A stretch of 64,000 nucleotides of DNA from Pseudobutyrivibrio xylanivorans (GTDB lineage Bacteria > Bacillota > Clostridia > Lachnospirales > Lachnospiraceae). The stretch spans positions 806,001 through 870,000 of the forward strand of contig NZ_VTVE01000001.1 of assembly GCF_010906925.1 (NCBI RefSeq), written 5' to 3'. The notes under the pieces are model-generated. The model saw nothing but the letters and a program-made list of their open reading frames with translations. It was not told the origin of the DNA and did not search any database. This document shows, piece by piece, positions 1 to 9,740 of the stretch. The translations under genes were made by a program, and so were the position numbers. How positions within the stretch are numbered: the stretch's first letter is position 1; every line of letters starts with the position of its first letter.

Positions 1-285
1 ACCTACTATGTTACTAAGTGGATAGCAGGTTATCAGAAGACACAGGGGCTTAATAAGAACCTGGAAATCGTCGAGGCTATCAGAATCACAAATAATAAAT
101 ATGTCCAGATAGTTAGAGCGGGAGAGGATAAATATTTCGTTATAGCTATTGGTAAGGAAGAGGTTACTTTGCTTGGTGAATTAACAGCTTCTGAGCTTAA
201 GTTTTTGTCTGAGGAGGAGCAGGGTTCTGTCAATCCTCCTGTGGACTTTAAGACAATTCTGGACAAACTCAAGAAGAAAAGTTAA
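1..285 (+). CDS. fliO: Flagellar export protein FliO, C-terminal part (5' end outside window)
   Basis: The open frame from base 1 to the TAA at 283-285 gives 94 residues that end in a Lys-rich tail (LDKLKKKS). The visible part has the soluble beta-rich region of FliO/FliZ-type proteins: a stretch reading VEAIRITNNKYVQIVRAG, then YFVIAIGKEEVTLLGELT. FliO helps assemble the FliP-FliQ-FliR export gate in the membrane; its membrane segment would lie upstream of the window. The assignment rests on this fold-like pattern plus its position directly before fliP. Stop and next start are about 20 bp apart, so the genes are surely cotranscribed. Confidence 0.8.
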   Translation, partial: TYYVTKWIAGYQKTQGLNKNLEIVEAIRITNNKYVQIVRAGEDKYFVIAIGKEEVTLLGELTASELKFLSEEEQGSVNPPVDFKTILDKLKKKS

Positions 286-305
286 TTTTGCAGGCTGGAT
301 ATGTT

Positions 306-1172
306 ATGAATAAATTTAAGAAGGTATATGTCATTTGTAGTTTGGTGTTTGCAGCTACATGTATTTTTTGTACACTTTTCATGAGTACAATTACTGCAAA
401 GGCAACTGAATATGATAGTAATACCGAATTTGATACAGAATATGGGGCTGACAATGGGCATTATGGCGCAACAGAAAATGCGCCTAATGCTTCAGATGAG
501 ACTGTTGGAGATGGTGGATTCACATTGCAGTTCGATGGCAATGATGGTAATTTCTCATCTACTCTTAGGATGCTATTAATCCTTACAATTATCGCATTAT
601 CCCCATCTATTCTCATAATGCTTACATCCTTTACCAGATGCGTAATAGTGCTTCACTTTGTGCGCGCTGCTATAGGTACTAATACAGCGCCTCCGAATCA
701 GGTTTTGATTGGCTTGGCGTTGTTTTTAACTTTATTTATTATGTCACCTGTTTTGACACAGATTAAAACAGAGGCTATTGATCCTTTTGATGCAGGAGAG
801 ATTACCCAGGAAGAGGCTATTGATGCTGCTGTTATGCCTATCCGTGAGTTTATGTACGGACAGACTCAGACCAAGGATCTTAATCTATTTTGTGACATAG
901 CTGGAGTTACCTATGAGGATTATGATGATGTTGCTTTCACAGTTTTGGTTCCTAGTTTCATACTTTCAGAACTTAGAACAGCATTTATCATTGGATTTTT
1001 AATTTATATTCCATTTATTGTTATTGATATGGTTGTTGCATCAGTACTTATGTCAATGGGTATGATGATGCTTCCGCCTACTACCATATCCCTACCATTC
1101 AAGATTCTCTTATTTATCTTGGTTGACGGATGGGATTTGGTTATAGGAGGTCTTGTTAAGACTTTCTATTGA
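306..1172 (+). CDS. fliP: Flagellar type III export gate protein FliP
   Basis: FliP forms the pentameric core of the flagellar protein export gate with FliQ and FliR. The product (288 residues) starts with a signal peptide (MNKFKK, hydrophobic core, then TAKA). A linker rich in Asp, Glu and Asn of about 50 residues follows, then the conserved family body: LRMLLILTIIALSPSILIML, SFTRCVIVLHFVR, GTNTAPPNQVLIGLALFLT and the C-terminal ILVDGWDLVIGGLV. Four membrane segments are visible. The frame also has a TTG at 288, but starting there would put six extra residues before the signal peptide, so the ATG at 306 is preferred; neither has a strong ribosome site. The acidic linker after the signal peptide is longer than in many FliP proteins. 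Confidence 0.96.
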   Translation: MNKFKKVYVICSLVFAATCIFCTLFMSTITAKATEYDSNTEFDTEYGADNGHYGATENAPNASDETVGDGGFTLQFDGNDGNFSSTLRMLLILTIIALSPSILIMLTSFTRCVIVLHFVRAAIGTNTAPPNQVLIGLALFLTLFIMSPVLTQIKTEAIDPFDAGEITQEEAIDAAVMPIREFMYGQTQTKDLNLFCDIAGVTYEDYDDVAFTVLVPSFILSELRTAFIIGFLIYIPFIVIDMVVASVLMSMGMMMLPPTTISLPFKILLFILVDGWDLVIGGLVKTFY

Positions 1173-1204
1173 TGGAGAAGATTTAGGATTTAGGAGAGTA
1201 AGTT

Positions 1205-1474
1205 ATGACAGAGGGACAGGTACTCGATATTATTAGAGATGCTATTTATACACTTCTTATGGTTTCGTTACCATTGCTTTTAGTATCTCTTGTTATTGGT
1301 TTGGCAATTAGTATTTTTCAAACAGTTACATCTATTCAGGAACAGACCCTTACTTTCATTCCTAAAATAGTTGGCGTTTTCACAGCCCTTATGATTTTTG
1401 GTCCGTGGATGCTTTCTGTGCTTACAGATTACATCAATAATCTATGGGCAAATTTCAGTATTTATTTAGGCTAG
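1205..1474 (+). CDS. fliQ: Flagellar export gate protein FliQ
   Basis: This 89-residue protein is the size expected for FliQ, the small two-helix subunit that wraps the FliP-FliR core of the export gate. It shows two membrane helices (around residues 15-37 and 50-73) and the family signature FQTVTSIQEQTLTFIPKI between them. The start is preceded by AGGAGAG. It sits between fliP and fliR as in most bacteria, and its stop is 5 bp before the fliR ATG. Confidence 0.97.
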   Translation: MTEGQVLDIIRDAIYTLLMVSLPLLLVSLVIGLAISIFQTVTSIQEQTLTFIPKIVGVFTALMIFGPWMLSVLTDYINNLWANFSIYLG

Positions 1475-1479
1475 GATAG

Positions 1480-2259
1480 ATGTTTAGTGTTGATTTTACT
1501 TTACAAAATTTTGAATATTTTCTTCTGATACTTACACGCATATCCATGTTTGTAGTGGTGGCGCCATTTTTTAATACTAGAAATACGCCTGTTAGAGTTA
1601 AGATAGGCTTTTCAGCTATCGTATCTTTGATGTTGTATTTTGTGGTAGATTTTAGCGCCCTTAATTATTCTACAGTTGTTGGGTATGCTTTTTTAGTTGT
1701 TAGAGAGGCTGTAACTGGACTTATTATAGGATTTTCAACTTATTGCTGTACATTCATAATTCAGCTTGCAGGTCACATGATTGATATGAATATAGGTCTT
1801 TCTATGGCCCAGGAGTTTGATCCTACTATGGGTTCAGAAGTTTCAGTTACGGGTTTGCTTTATAATCAATTTATTATGGTGCTCCTTATTATATCAGGAA
1901 TGCATAGATATCTTTTTAGGACACTATGTGATGCTTTTGAGTTGATTCCTATAGGAGGGACTATTTTTAGATGGGATTCACTTTTGAGTTCCACAATTAT
2001 TTTTATTGCAGATATTTTTGTCATTGCTTTTAGAATTATACTTCCGGTGTTTGCTGTAATCATGATTTTAAATGCAATACTTGGAATAATGGTTAAGGTT
2101 GCGCCACAGATTCACATGTTCTCTGTAGGTGCTCAGCTTAAAATTATAGTTGGTTTTATAGTTTTATTCTTAACGGTATTTTTACTTCCTGATATAGCTA
2201 GTTTTATTTTTAAAGAGATGAAAAAAATGATGTCACTATTTATACAAGGATTGTACTGA
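1480..2259 (+). CDS. fliR: Flagellar export gate protein FliR
   Basis: FliR (259 residues) completes the FliP5-FliQ4-FliR1 gate through which flagellar rod, hook and filament subunits leave the cell. The protein is almost wholly hydrophobic, with about six membrane segments. It carries the usual markers APFFNTRNTPVRVKIGFS near residue 28, GFSTYCCTFIIQLAGHMID in the middle, and KVAPQIHMFSVGAQLKI near residue 208. No separate ribosome site distance is available because fliQ stops 5 bp upstream, so translation is probably coupled. In some clostridia fliR and flhB are fused; here they are separate, with the stop at 2257-2259 just before flhB. Confidence 0.96.
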   Translation: MFSVDFTLQNFEYFLLILTRISMFVVVAPFFNTRNTPVRVKIGFSAIVSLMLYFVVDFSALNYSTVVGYAFLVVREAVTGLIIGFSTYCCTFIIQLAGHMIDMNIGLSMAQEFDPTMGSEVSVTGLLYNQFIMVLLIISGMHRYLFRTLCDAFELIPIGGTIFRWDSLLSSTIIFIADIFVIAFRIILPVFAVIMILNAILGIMVKVAPQIHMFSVGAQLKIIVGFIVLFLTVFLLPDIASFIFKEMKKMMSLFIQGLY

Positions 2260-2263
2260 TTTG

Positions 2264-3391
2264 ATGCAAAGGGAAAATAATCTATTAATTGCATATAATC
2301 TTCAGTTTTTTGCAAAAGATGGAGAGGGCGGTGAGAAGACAGAACAGCCTACCTCTAAAAAACTTCAGGATGCAAGAAAAGAAGGTAAGGTGGCAAAAAG
2401 TAAGGAAATTGTTAATGGTTTCTCGCTTTTGGGCTTTTTTATCAGCTTGCGAATCTTTCTAGAATTTGCAGGTGTTAGATTTGAGGAAATTTTTGCATGG
2501 ATTTATGCTATAATACCAGATATAGTAGAAATGAATGGAAGTGGCATGACAATACAAACAATATCTGGGATTTTCCAGACCTTGCTTTTGAAGATGTTTT
2601 TAATTCTACTTCCGTTTTTAGCTATTGGTTTTGCAACTCATTTTGTGGGGAATTTGATTCAGGTAGGATGGAAGCCTACCCTAAAGCCATTGCAGCCTAA
2701 ACTTAGCAAGTTTAATCCTATTAGTGGATTTCAGAGAATCTTTTCCAAGCAATCAATTGTTAATTTGATTTTAGCTCTTGCGAAAGTAACACTTGTGTTT
2801 TACATAGCGTATCTCAATATTAGAGACCAGGCTAACAATTTATTTATACTTTATGATATTAATCTAAGGGCAGCTCTTAGCTTGATATTTAAAATTATTG
2901 TTGATACAGGCATTAAGATTAGCCTTGTATATATCGTTCTTGGATTTGCAGATTATGCTTATCAGCGCTGGAAATTTAGAGATGATATGAAGATGACTAA
3001 GCAGGAAGTCAAGGATGAGTACAAAAATTCCGAAGGAGATCCTGCTATCAAGGGTAAGCAGAGGCAGAGGATGATGGAAGCTTCTCAGAGGCGAATGATG
3101 CAAAGCGTCCCACAGGCGGATGTTGTCATCACCAACCCTACCCACATTGCTGTTGCTATTTTATATGACAACACAAAAGATGAGGCACCCCGTGTGGTAG
3201 CCAAGGGCGAGGATTACCTTGCTAAAAAAATTAAAGACACCGCCAAAGATAACGGTGTACCAATAGTTGAAAACAAACCGCTGGCCAGAGCACTGTATGC
3301 CACTGTTGATGTGGATCAAGTTATTCCGCCTGAGTTGTATCAGGCAGTTGCAGAGATTCTGGCGGTTGTATATACCAATAGAGCAAGCTAG
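2264..3391 (+). CDS. flhB: Flagellar export switch protein FlhB
   Basis: FlhB (375 residues) switches export from rod/hook to filament substrates. The N-terminus carries the clostridial form YNLQFFAKDGEGGEKTEQPT, followed by TSKKLQDARKEGKVAKSKE. Four membrane helices follow, then the cytoplasmic domain with the autocleavage motif NPTH inside VVITNPTHIAVAI. FlhB cleaves itself between the Asn and Pro of this motif. A TTG at 2261 is in frame just before the ATG at 2264, and the ATG is preferred. The fliR stop ends 4 bp upstream. Nothing is missing from the catalytic loop. Confidence 0.96.
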   Translation: MQRENNLLIAYNLQFFAKDGEGGEKTEQPTSKKLQDARKEGKVAKSKEIVNGFSLLGFFISLRIFLEFAGVRFEEIFAWIYAIIPDIVEMNGSGMTIQTISGIFQTLLLKMFLILLPFLAIGFATHFVGNLIQVGWKPTLKPLQPKLSKFNPISGFQRIFSKQSIVNLILALAKVTLVFYIAYLNIRDQANNLFILYDINLRAALSLIFKIIVDTGIKISLVYIVLGFADYAYQRWKFRDDMKMTKQEVKDEYKNSEGDPAIKGKQRQRMMEASQRRMMQSVPQADVVITNPTHIAVAILYDNTKDEAPRVVAKGEDYLAKKIKDTAKDNGVPIVENKPLARALYATVDVDQVIPPELYQAVAEILAVVYTNRAS

Positions 3392-3417
3392 AAATATTTT
3401 CGGAAAGGGGGATTAGT

Positions 3418-5469
3418 ATGGATTTAACAGCATCAGTTAAAAAAACAGATGTTGGGATTGCGCTTTATTTACTTGCAGCTGTTACATTCTTTGTAATACC
3501 TATCCCTAATTTCCTTTTGGATATAATGATTGCTTTCAATATATCCATTGCACTAATCGTTTTAATGAATGTTCTTTTCGTACAAGAAGTGTTGGATATG
3601 TCCTTCTTCCCAACATTACTTCTTTTTACGACTATTTTTAGAATTTCACTTAACGTTTCATCTACAAGACTTATTCTTTCAACAGGAGACCCTGGTAATG
3701 TTGTTAAGACATTCGGTAGTTTCGTTGGTGGTAACGATCTTGTTATTGGAGCTATCATTTTCTTAATTCTGATTATTATTCAGTTTATGGTTATCAACAA
3801 AGGTTCTGAGCGTGTAGCTGAGGTTTCAGCTCGATTCACCTTGGATGCTATGCCTGGTAAGCAGATGGCCATTGACGCTGATTTGAATACAGGTGCTATT
3901 GATGATGCCGAGGCCAAAAGACGAAGAGATAAGATTCAAGAAGAATCCGCATTCTTCGGAGCTATGGACGGTGCTACTAAGTACGTTAAGGGAGATGCTA
4001 CAGCAGGTCTTATCATTACTGTTATCAACCTTGCAGGTGGTACTGTAATGGGCATGCTCAATCAGGGACTTCCTGCAGCTGACGCTCTTCAACAGTTTGG
4101 TATCCTTACAATCGGTGATGGACTTGTATCTCAGATTCCATCTCTTTTGATTTCACTTTCAACAGGTATTTTAGTTACCAAGGGTTCTAAGTCTGCTGAT
4201 TTCTCAGGCACACTTATCAAGCAGCTTTTTGGTATTCCAAAGGTTCTTTATATAGTTGGTGGAACTATGGCCTTTCTAGGTATAGCTACACCTCTTAACC
4301 CTGTGCTTTTCATCGCTTTTGGCGGTGCTTTTGTTGTGTCAGGCCTTTCTATTTCTAAGACCATTGGCGAGGAGGAAATAGAGCAGGAGGTAGCTGCTGA
4401 GGAGACTGAGGCTGAGGAAATCCGCAAGCCGGAAAATGTTGTTTCTCTTTTACAGGTTGATCCGATTGAGCTTGAGTTTGGTTACGGAATTATTCCGCTT
4501 GCAGATGTTAACCAGGGTGGTGATTTGCTTGACCGAGTTGTAATGATTCGAAGGCAGATAGCCCTTGAACTAGGTACGGTTGTTCCGATTATCAGACTTA
4601 GAGATAATATTCAGCTTAATCCTAATCAATACATCATTAAAATAAAGGGTATTCAGGTGACAGAGGGTGAGATTCTATTTGACCATTATATGGCCATGAA
4701 TCCTGGATACGTTGAGGAAGAGATTACAGGTATTCCTACTTTCGAGCCGTCATTCCATTTGCCGGCTATATGGATTACAGAGAGTCAGAGAGAGCGAGCA
4801 GAGTCTCTTGGATATACTGTTGTTGATCCTCCATCTATTATTGCTACTCATTTGACCGAGATTATCAGAAGTCATATTGCAGAGCTTCTTACAAGACAGG
4901 ATGTACAGAATCTTATCGACAATCTCAAGGAGACCAATCCTGTTATTGTGGAGGAACTTATTCCAAAGCTTCTTGGCCTTGGCGATGTTCAAAAAGTTCT
5001 TCAGAATCTCTTATCAGAAGGTGTTTCTATTCGAGATTTGCTTACAATATTCGAGGTATTGGCTGACCACGCAACAACTACACACGATACAGATGTATTG
5101 ACAGAGTACGTACGACAGGGATTGAAGCGTGCTATTTCAGGTAGATATTTTGCTCCTAATGAGACCACACAGGTTATTACTGTAGATCCTAAGGTAGAGC
5201 AGGATATTATGGCTTCTATTAAGCAGACTGAGCAAGGTGCATATTTGACTCTTGATCCAGAGCGAATTAAGGCAATAATCGATTCTCTTGGCCAGGAGAT
5301 TAATAAGCTTGAGGAGATGGGACGTACACCTATTGTTGTTACATCTCCAATCGTCAGAATGTACTTTAAGAGCATGACTCAGGATTACTATAAGGATTTG
5401 ATTGTAGTTTCATACAATGAAATAGATTCAAATGTTGAATTATCATCAGTAGGAATGGTTACAGGGTGA
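3418..5469 (+). CDS. flhA: Flagellar export gate protein FlhA
   Basis: FlhA (683 residues) is the largest export-gate component: a nonameric ring that docks chaperone-substrate complexes. The N-terminal half has about eight membrane helices. The cytoplasmic loop holds the FHIPEP-type signature ARFTLDAMPGKQMAIDADLN around residue 140. The C-terminal cytoplasmic domain begins after an acidic linker (EEEIEQEVAAEETEAEEI). Its length matches the family. It has a strong GAAAGGGGG-like ribosome site 8-10 bp upstream. The gene lies between flhB and flhF as in other Firmicutes. Confidence 0.97.
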   Translation: MDLTASVKKTDVGIALYLLAAVTFFVIPIPNFLLDIMIAFNISIALIVLMNVLFVQEVLDMSFFPTLLLFTTIFRISLNVSSTRLILSTGDPGNVVKTFGSFVGGNDLVIGAIIFLILIIIQFMVINKGSERVAEVSARFTLDAMPGKQMAIDADLNTGAIDDAEAKRRRDKIQEESAFFGAMDGATKYVKGDATAGLIITVINLAGGTVMGMLNQGLPAADALQQFGILTIGDGLVSQIPSLLISLSTGILVTKGSKSADFSGTLIKQLFGIPKVLYIVGGTMAFLGIATPLNPVLFIAFGGAFVVSGLSISKTIGEEEIEQEVAAEETEAEEIRKPENVVSLLQVDPIELEFGYGIIPLADVNQGGDLLDRVVMIRRQIALELGTVVPIIRLRDNIQLNPNQYIIKIKGIQVTEGEILFDHYMAMNPGYVEEEITGIPTFEPSFHLPAIWITESQRERAESLGYTVVDPPSIIATHLTEIIRSHIAELLTRQDVQNLIDNLKETNPVIVEELIPKLLGLGDVQKVLQNLLSEGVSIRDLLTIFEVLADHATTTHDTDVLTEYVRQGLKRAISGRYFAPNETTQVITVDPKVEQDIMASIKQTEQGAYLTLDPERIKAIIDSLGQEINKLEEMGRTPIVVTSPIVRMYFKSMTQDYYKDLIVVSYNEIDSNVELSSVGMVTG

Positions 5470-5475
5470 GAATAA

Positions 5476-6849
5476 ATGACAATTAACAAATACACTGGAA
5501 AAACTGAAGAAGAGGCAATGTCAAAGGTTCGAAAGGAACTTGGCAATGCTGCAGTTATTATGAATGTTAAGGTGATTAAGCCAAAGGGACTAGGTGGTCT
5601 ATTTAAGAGTAACACCTACGAGGTCACTGCAGCTGTGGAAGATGACGATGTTAGGAACAATCCTTTTGTTCCTGAGGAGGTCGCTTCAGCTATTAGCAAT
5701 TCACAGGAAAAAGCTTCTGGAGAAAATGAATCTTCTGGATTTGATGCAGTAGCTGATGATGCCATTATGCTTAAGAATGCTTTTTCGGCAGTTAATGAAG
5801 TTCTTGAAAAGCAGGAGGATAAGTCTATGCCAAAGCAGGAGTTTGAGCCACTTTCTGATAGTGCTCCACGCACTAGACTTATTGAGCCTACATACTCTAA
5901 GCCGGTTGGTATGAGACCTGTTGTTGCTCCAATCGAGGAGCCTCGTGTAAAGGTAACTCAAACAGTTGAAGCACCTGCTGCCAGAGCTAACATTCAGCCG
6001 GAGTCTGTTTCAGCACAGACATCACAGCCATCTATTGACAATGACAACCACGTCTTTGTTAAGATGCTTTACAATGTTCTCCTTGAAAATGAGGTTCAGG
6101 AGAAATATATCAATCAGGTATTAGAGGACATGGACAAGGTCTTACAGACTAGCCACAGCCTAGATAATTTACTATCAAATGTTTACCAGAAAATGGTTTT
6201 AAAACTAGGCACTCCTTCTAAGATTATGATGGGTTCCCGTCGTCCTAAGGTTGTATTTTTTATCGGCCCTACAGGCGTTGGCAAGACTACAACCATTGCT
6301 AAAATTGCCAGCAAATTCAAGGTAGAAGAAGGCAAAAAGGTAGGCCTTATTACTGCTGATACATACAGAATGGCTGCTGCAAATCAGCTTCAGACTTATG
6401 CAAATATTTTAGGGGTTCCTCTTAATGTTATTTATTCTGCAGATGAGCTCTTAGATACAGTGAAAAAGCAGACTAGGGAAAACGAAGACTTAGATGTGAT
6501 TCTTGTTGATACCATTGGTTTTTCACATAGGAATGAAGAGCAAAAGTCAGATACAAATAAATTAATCAGCGCCCTTTCTGATTACTATGATAGTGAAGTT
6601 TATCTTGTACTTTCGGCAACTACAAAATATAAGGATCTTATTGATATAGCTGATGCTTATATGGAGTTTACTGATTTTAACCTTATATTTACAAAGCTTG
6701 ATGAGACTAATTGCCTAGGTAATATATTCAATCTTAAGCTTTACACCAAGGCAAACCTTTCTTACCTCACTGTTGGACAGAATGTTCCTGATGATATAGA
6801 GATTGTTAATGCCCAGAAGCTGGTTAAACAGTTATTGGGAGGGAAGTAA
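5476..6849 (+). CDS. flhF: SRP-type GTPase FlhF, flagellar placement
   Basis: FlhF is an SRP-family GTPase that sets where and how many flagella are built, with FlhG as its GTPase activator. The product (457 residues) has an N-terminal basic B domain (MTINKYTGKTEEEAMSKV and on), a Pro/Glu/Ala-rich linker (about residues 60-190), a helical N domain and the G domain. The P-loop GPTGVGKTTT starts at residue 264. TADTYRMAAANQLQ, DTIGFSHRN and TKLDETNCLGN follow as the later GTPase motifs. Its TAA overlaps nothing, and the flhG ATG begins at the next base, implying translational coupling. Confidence 0.96.
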   Translation: MTINKYTGKTEEEAMSKVRKELGNAAVIMNVKVIKPKGLGGLFKSNTYEVTAAVEDDDVRNNPFVPEEVASAISNSQEKASGENESSGFDAVADDAIMLKNAFSAVNEVLEKQEDKSMPKQEFEPLSDSAPRTRLIEPTYSKPVGMRPVVAPIEEPRVKVTQTVEAPAARANIQPESVSAQTSQPSIDNDNHVFVKMLYNVLLENEVQEKYINQVLEDMDKVLQTSHSLDNLLSNVYQKMVLKLGTPSKIMMGSRRPKVVFFIGPTGVGKTTTIAKIASKFKVEEGKKVGLITADTYRMAAANQLQTYANILGVPLNVIYSADELLDTVKKQTRENEDLDVILVDTIGFSHRNEEQKSDTNKLISALSDYYDSEVYLVLSATTKYKDLIDIADAYMEFTDFNLIFTKLDETNCLGNIFNLKLYTKANLSYLTVGQNVPDDIEIVNAQKLVKQLLGGK

Positions 6850-7725
6850 ATGGATCAGGCAGAAAATCTTCGCAATGTAATAAAGGCTCACAACATCAAG
6901 AGCGTTGAGAATACAAAAGTCATTACCATTACCTCAGGCAAAGGCGGCGTAGGTAAATCCAACATGGCTGTTAATTTAGCTGTGCAATTTACTAAAATGG
7001 GCAAAAAGGTCATCATTTTAGATGCGGATTTTGGTCTTGCCAATGTAGAGGTCATGTTTGGTACCTTACCTAATTACAATCTTTCCGATGTTATTTTCAA
7101 AGGAAAGAGTATTAGAGATATTATTACTGAGGGACCTATGGGAATTGGCTTTATTTCAGGCGGTTCCGGCGTTGTTGGCCTCAATAATTTAAAAAGTGAA
7201 CAAATTACGTTTTTAGTGCATAATTTAACACTTTTGAACGATTTATGTGATATTCTAATAATTGATACAGGTGCGGGTGTTTCTGACCAGGTCATGGAAT
7301 TTGTCCTTGCTTCTCCTGAAGTAGTGCTTATTTCCACACCTGAGCCTAGTTCCCTTACCGATTCTTATTCCCTCATGAAGGCAATGTATAAGAGCGACAG
7401 ATACATTGAGGGAGGTACAAATGTACACTTGGTTGCCAATAAGGTTACCAGTGAATCTGAAGGCAAGGCAGTTTATTCTAAAATGCTTTCTGTAGTTCAA
7501 AAGTTTTTAGGCGGAAAACTAGATTATTTAGGTTATGTTCCATATGACAATTTCCTTGAAAAATCAGTTAGAAACCAAAAGGTTGTGTCAATTGAATACC
7601 CTCAGTCAAAAGCAGCTAAGAGCTTTGAAAACCTAGCTTATAGACTTCTTCAGAAGGATTCAATGACACATTATAAATGGGGTGTTTTACACATTTTCAA
7701 TACATTATTAAAAGACAGGGCTTAG
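6850..7725 (+). CDS. flhG: MinD-like ATPase FlhG (YlxH/FleN)
   Basis: FlhG (291 residues) is a MinD/ParA-type ATPase that limits flagellar number and stimulates FlhF. The N-terminal segment DQAENLRNVIK resembles the FlhF-activating peptide of the family. A deviant Walker A motif follows (TSGKGGVGKSNMAVNLA), then DADFGLANVEVMFG and the Walker B-like LIIDTGAGVSDQVMEFV. The gene starts one base after flhF. The C-terminal amphipathic stretch (FENLAYRLLQ and on) may act as the membrane-targeting helix; that role is inferred from the family. Confidence 0.95.
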   Translation: MDQAENLRNVIKAHNIKSVENTKVITITSGKGGVGKSNMAVNLAVQFTKMGKKVIILDADFGLANVEVMFGTLPNYNLSDVIFKGKSIRDIITEGPMGIGFISGGSGVVGLNNLKSEQITFLVHNLTLLNDLCDILIIDTGAGVSDQVMEFVLASPEVVLISTPEPSSLTDSYSLMKAMYKSDRYIEGGTNVHLVANKVTSESEGKAVYSKMLSVVQKFLGGKLDYLGYVPYDNFLEKSVRNQKVVSIEYPQSKAAKSFENLAYRLLQKDSMTHYKWGVLHIFNTLLKDRA

Positions 7726-7727
7726 TT

Positions 7728-8471
7728 ATGGAAATATTAGAATTAAGGCCTGGCACACCGATGGAGTTTTCGGTTGCCAGCATCAATGCCAACGGCGAGG
7801 CAAACTTGGATGGGGAGAAGAATAATTATATTTCAAGTGTCTTCGGCGTTACCAAAAATGAAGAGATTTTATTTCATATTCCTACTCGAGGAGGGCACAC
7901 TGTTACAGTGCCTATGAATATTAATTTTGATGTGGTATTTAATACTCGAGCAGGTATGTTTCAACTTTCGGGAGAGATTACTAAACGAGGAAAGCTGGAG
8001 AATTTCCCTATTTATGTTTTTGAGCCTAGTTCCAAGCTTCAAAAAGTTCAAAGAAGGGATTATTACAGATTTAACTGTTTACTTCCGATAAAAGTATTAC
8101 CAATACCTGAGGATGTAGCCTTACTTCCTTCGATGACTCTTGTAGAGGATGACTTGGAGAAATATGGCAATACCTACGGTGACCCAGTAGAGGGAAATAT
8201 TGTTGACATTAGTGGAGGTGGAGCTAGATTTAAATCTAGACACGAGGTTCAGACGGAGAGATATATGTACTGTTCCTTTGTTCTATCAACTCCGAACCTT
8301 AATAAAATAATAAATGTCATCAGTAGAAAGGTAAAAGTAGAGTACGATAGTGAGAATAATGTTTATATTCACAGAATAGAGTTTTTATTTAAAGAGCCAG
8401 ACGACAGGGAGATAATAATTAAGTACATTTTTGACGAAGAGCGGCGGTTACGTAAAAAAGAGCAGGGGTAA
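7728..8471 (+). CDS. YcgR-type PilZ domain c-di-GMP receptor
   Basis: This protein (247 residues) has an N-terminal YcgR-like barrel (about 1-100), then a PilZ domain. Both c-di-GMP-binding signatures are present: RRDYYR at the domain boundary and DISGGGARF some 60 residues later. In flagellated Firmicutes such proteins (YpfA/DgrA/FlgZ type) bind c-di-GMP and slow swimming through the flagellar motor. The ATG at 7728 is 3 bp after the flhG stop and is preferred over an upstream in-frame start that would overlap flhG by 49 bp. Its place between the export genes and cheB supports a role in motility control. Confidence 0.9.
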   Translation: MEILELRPGTPMEFSVASINANGEANLDGEKNNYISSVFGVTKNEEILFHIPTRGGHTVTVPMNINFDVVFNTRAGMFQLSGEITKRGKLENFPIYVFEPSSKLQKVQRRDYYRFNCLLPIKVLPIPEDVALLPSMTLVEDDLEKYGNTYGDPVEGNIVDISGGGARFKSRHEVQTERYMYCSFVLSTPNLNKIINVISRKVKVEYDSENNVYIHRIEFLFKEPDDREIIIKYIFDEERRLRKKEQG

Positions 8472-8474
8472 AGA

Positions 8475-9737
8475 ATGTATAAGATTTTGGTTGTTGATGA
8501 CTCTGCACTCATGAGAAGGGTTATCTGTGATATTATAAACGCAGATAGTGATTTTCGTGTAGTCGACGTTAGTGCAGACGGCGAAGATGCTTACAACAAA
8601 ATAAAGAATAATCCGTACGATTTAATCGTGCTGGATATGGTACTTCCTAAGCTCACTGGTTTGGAACTGCTGGAGAAGCTTTACAACGAGAAGTTCACCT
8701 TCAATGCTGTGATTGTCAGCTCTATCTTAAAAGAGGATGCAGACAAGACGGTAAAGGCAATGGAGTTTGGAGCTCTTGATTTTGTAGTAAAGCCTATTAG
8801 ATCCGGTAGTGACACTAGAGATGTTTTTGGTAGGCAGCTTCTGACATCGCTCCATAATGTGTCAAAGTCTAATGCTTTTAGACCAGTTACATCTTCTGGA
8901 AGCTCTTCAAATGATTCAAAGTCTTTTAGCGAAAGTAGACAAGCAACTCAGGATCGTTTGGAAAGTGTTAGGAATCATCTGGAAAATATCAAATCTGGTT
9001 CCGGTAGTGCGCGCACCGCATCAGATATTGAGAAAATGGGCGTTACAAATCAGTCGCCTCAGATGTCTCCTTCTATGTCAAATCAAGACCAGCCAGTAGT
9101 AGCGGCTTCAACACCGGCTACACCAAGCAAGAAAGCACCAACAGGCAGTGGCGTTAGAACCAAAAAAATTATTGCTCTTGCTTGCTCAACTGGAGGACCA
9201 CAGGCATTACATACTTTCGTGCCTATGCTTCCAGCTAGTTTATCAGTACCAATGGTTCTTGTTCAGCATATGCCAGAAGGATTTACAGCCTCTCTTGCAG
9301 CTAGATTGGACCAAATTTCAGCTGTTCATGTTAAAGAGGCTGAGGACGGAGAATTCTTTAAGCCAGGCTGGGTTTATATTACCCCAGGCGGTAAGCACAT
9401 GGAAATCTGCGAAGACGGAAGTAAAGCAGCCTACTGTCACTTAGATGACAGTCCACCTGTGAATAGCCTTAAGCCTTGTGCAGATGTTATGTACAAGTCT
9501 CTTAAAGACTCTAGCTTTGATGAAATTATTTGTGTAGTTCTTACAGGAATGGGCGCAGATGGTTCAGAAGGAATTAAATACCTGAATCAATACAAAAAGA
9601 CTTACGTTATTTCGCAAGAAGCTTCCACATGTGTTGTATATGGAATGCCTAAAGCGGTGGAACAGGGCGGTTTATCTAACGAAGTTGCTCCGCTAAAATC
9701 TGTAGCAAATTCAATTGTGAAAAGACTTGGAGGGTAA
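8475..9737 (+). CDS. cheB: Chemoreceptor glutamate methylesterase/deamidase CheB
   Basis: CheB removes methyl groups from chemoreceptors when phosphorylated by CheA, giving adaptation. The product (420 residues) has a receiver domain (VVDDSALMRR, phosphoacceptor Asp54 in LDMVLPK). A Ser/Gln/Asn-rich linker of roughly 90 residues follows, then the esterase domain. Catalytic residues are Ser238 in ACSTGGPQAL, the His in VQHMPEGFTASLAARLD, and the Asp in GMGADGSEG. The linker is longer than in enteric CheB, which makes the protein about 70 residues longer. The gene begins 3 bp after the PilZ gene and ends 3 bp before cheA. Confidence 0.97.
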   Translation: MYKILVVDDSALMRRVICDIINADSDFRVVDVSADGEDAYNKIKNNPYDLIVLDMVLPKLTGLELLEKLYNEKFTFNAVIVSSILKEDADKTVKAMEFGALDFVVKPIRSGSDTRDVFGRQLLTSLHNVSKSNAFRPVTSSGSSSNDSKSFSESRQATQDRLESVRNHLENIKSGSGSARTASDIEKMGVTNQSPQMSPSMSNQDQPVVAASTPATPSKKAPTGSGVRTKKIIALACSTGGPQALHTFVPMLPASLSVPMVLVQHMPEGFTASLAARLDQISAVHVKEAEDGEFFKPGWVYITPGGKHMEICEDGSKAAYCHLDDSPPVNSLKPCADVMYKSLKDSSFDEIICVVLTGMGADGSEGIKYLNQYKKTYVISQEASTCVVYGMPKAVEQGGLSNEVAPLKSVANSIVKRLGG

Positions 9738-9740
9738 ATC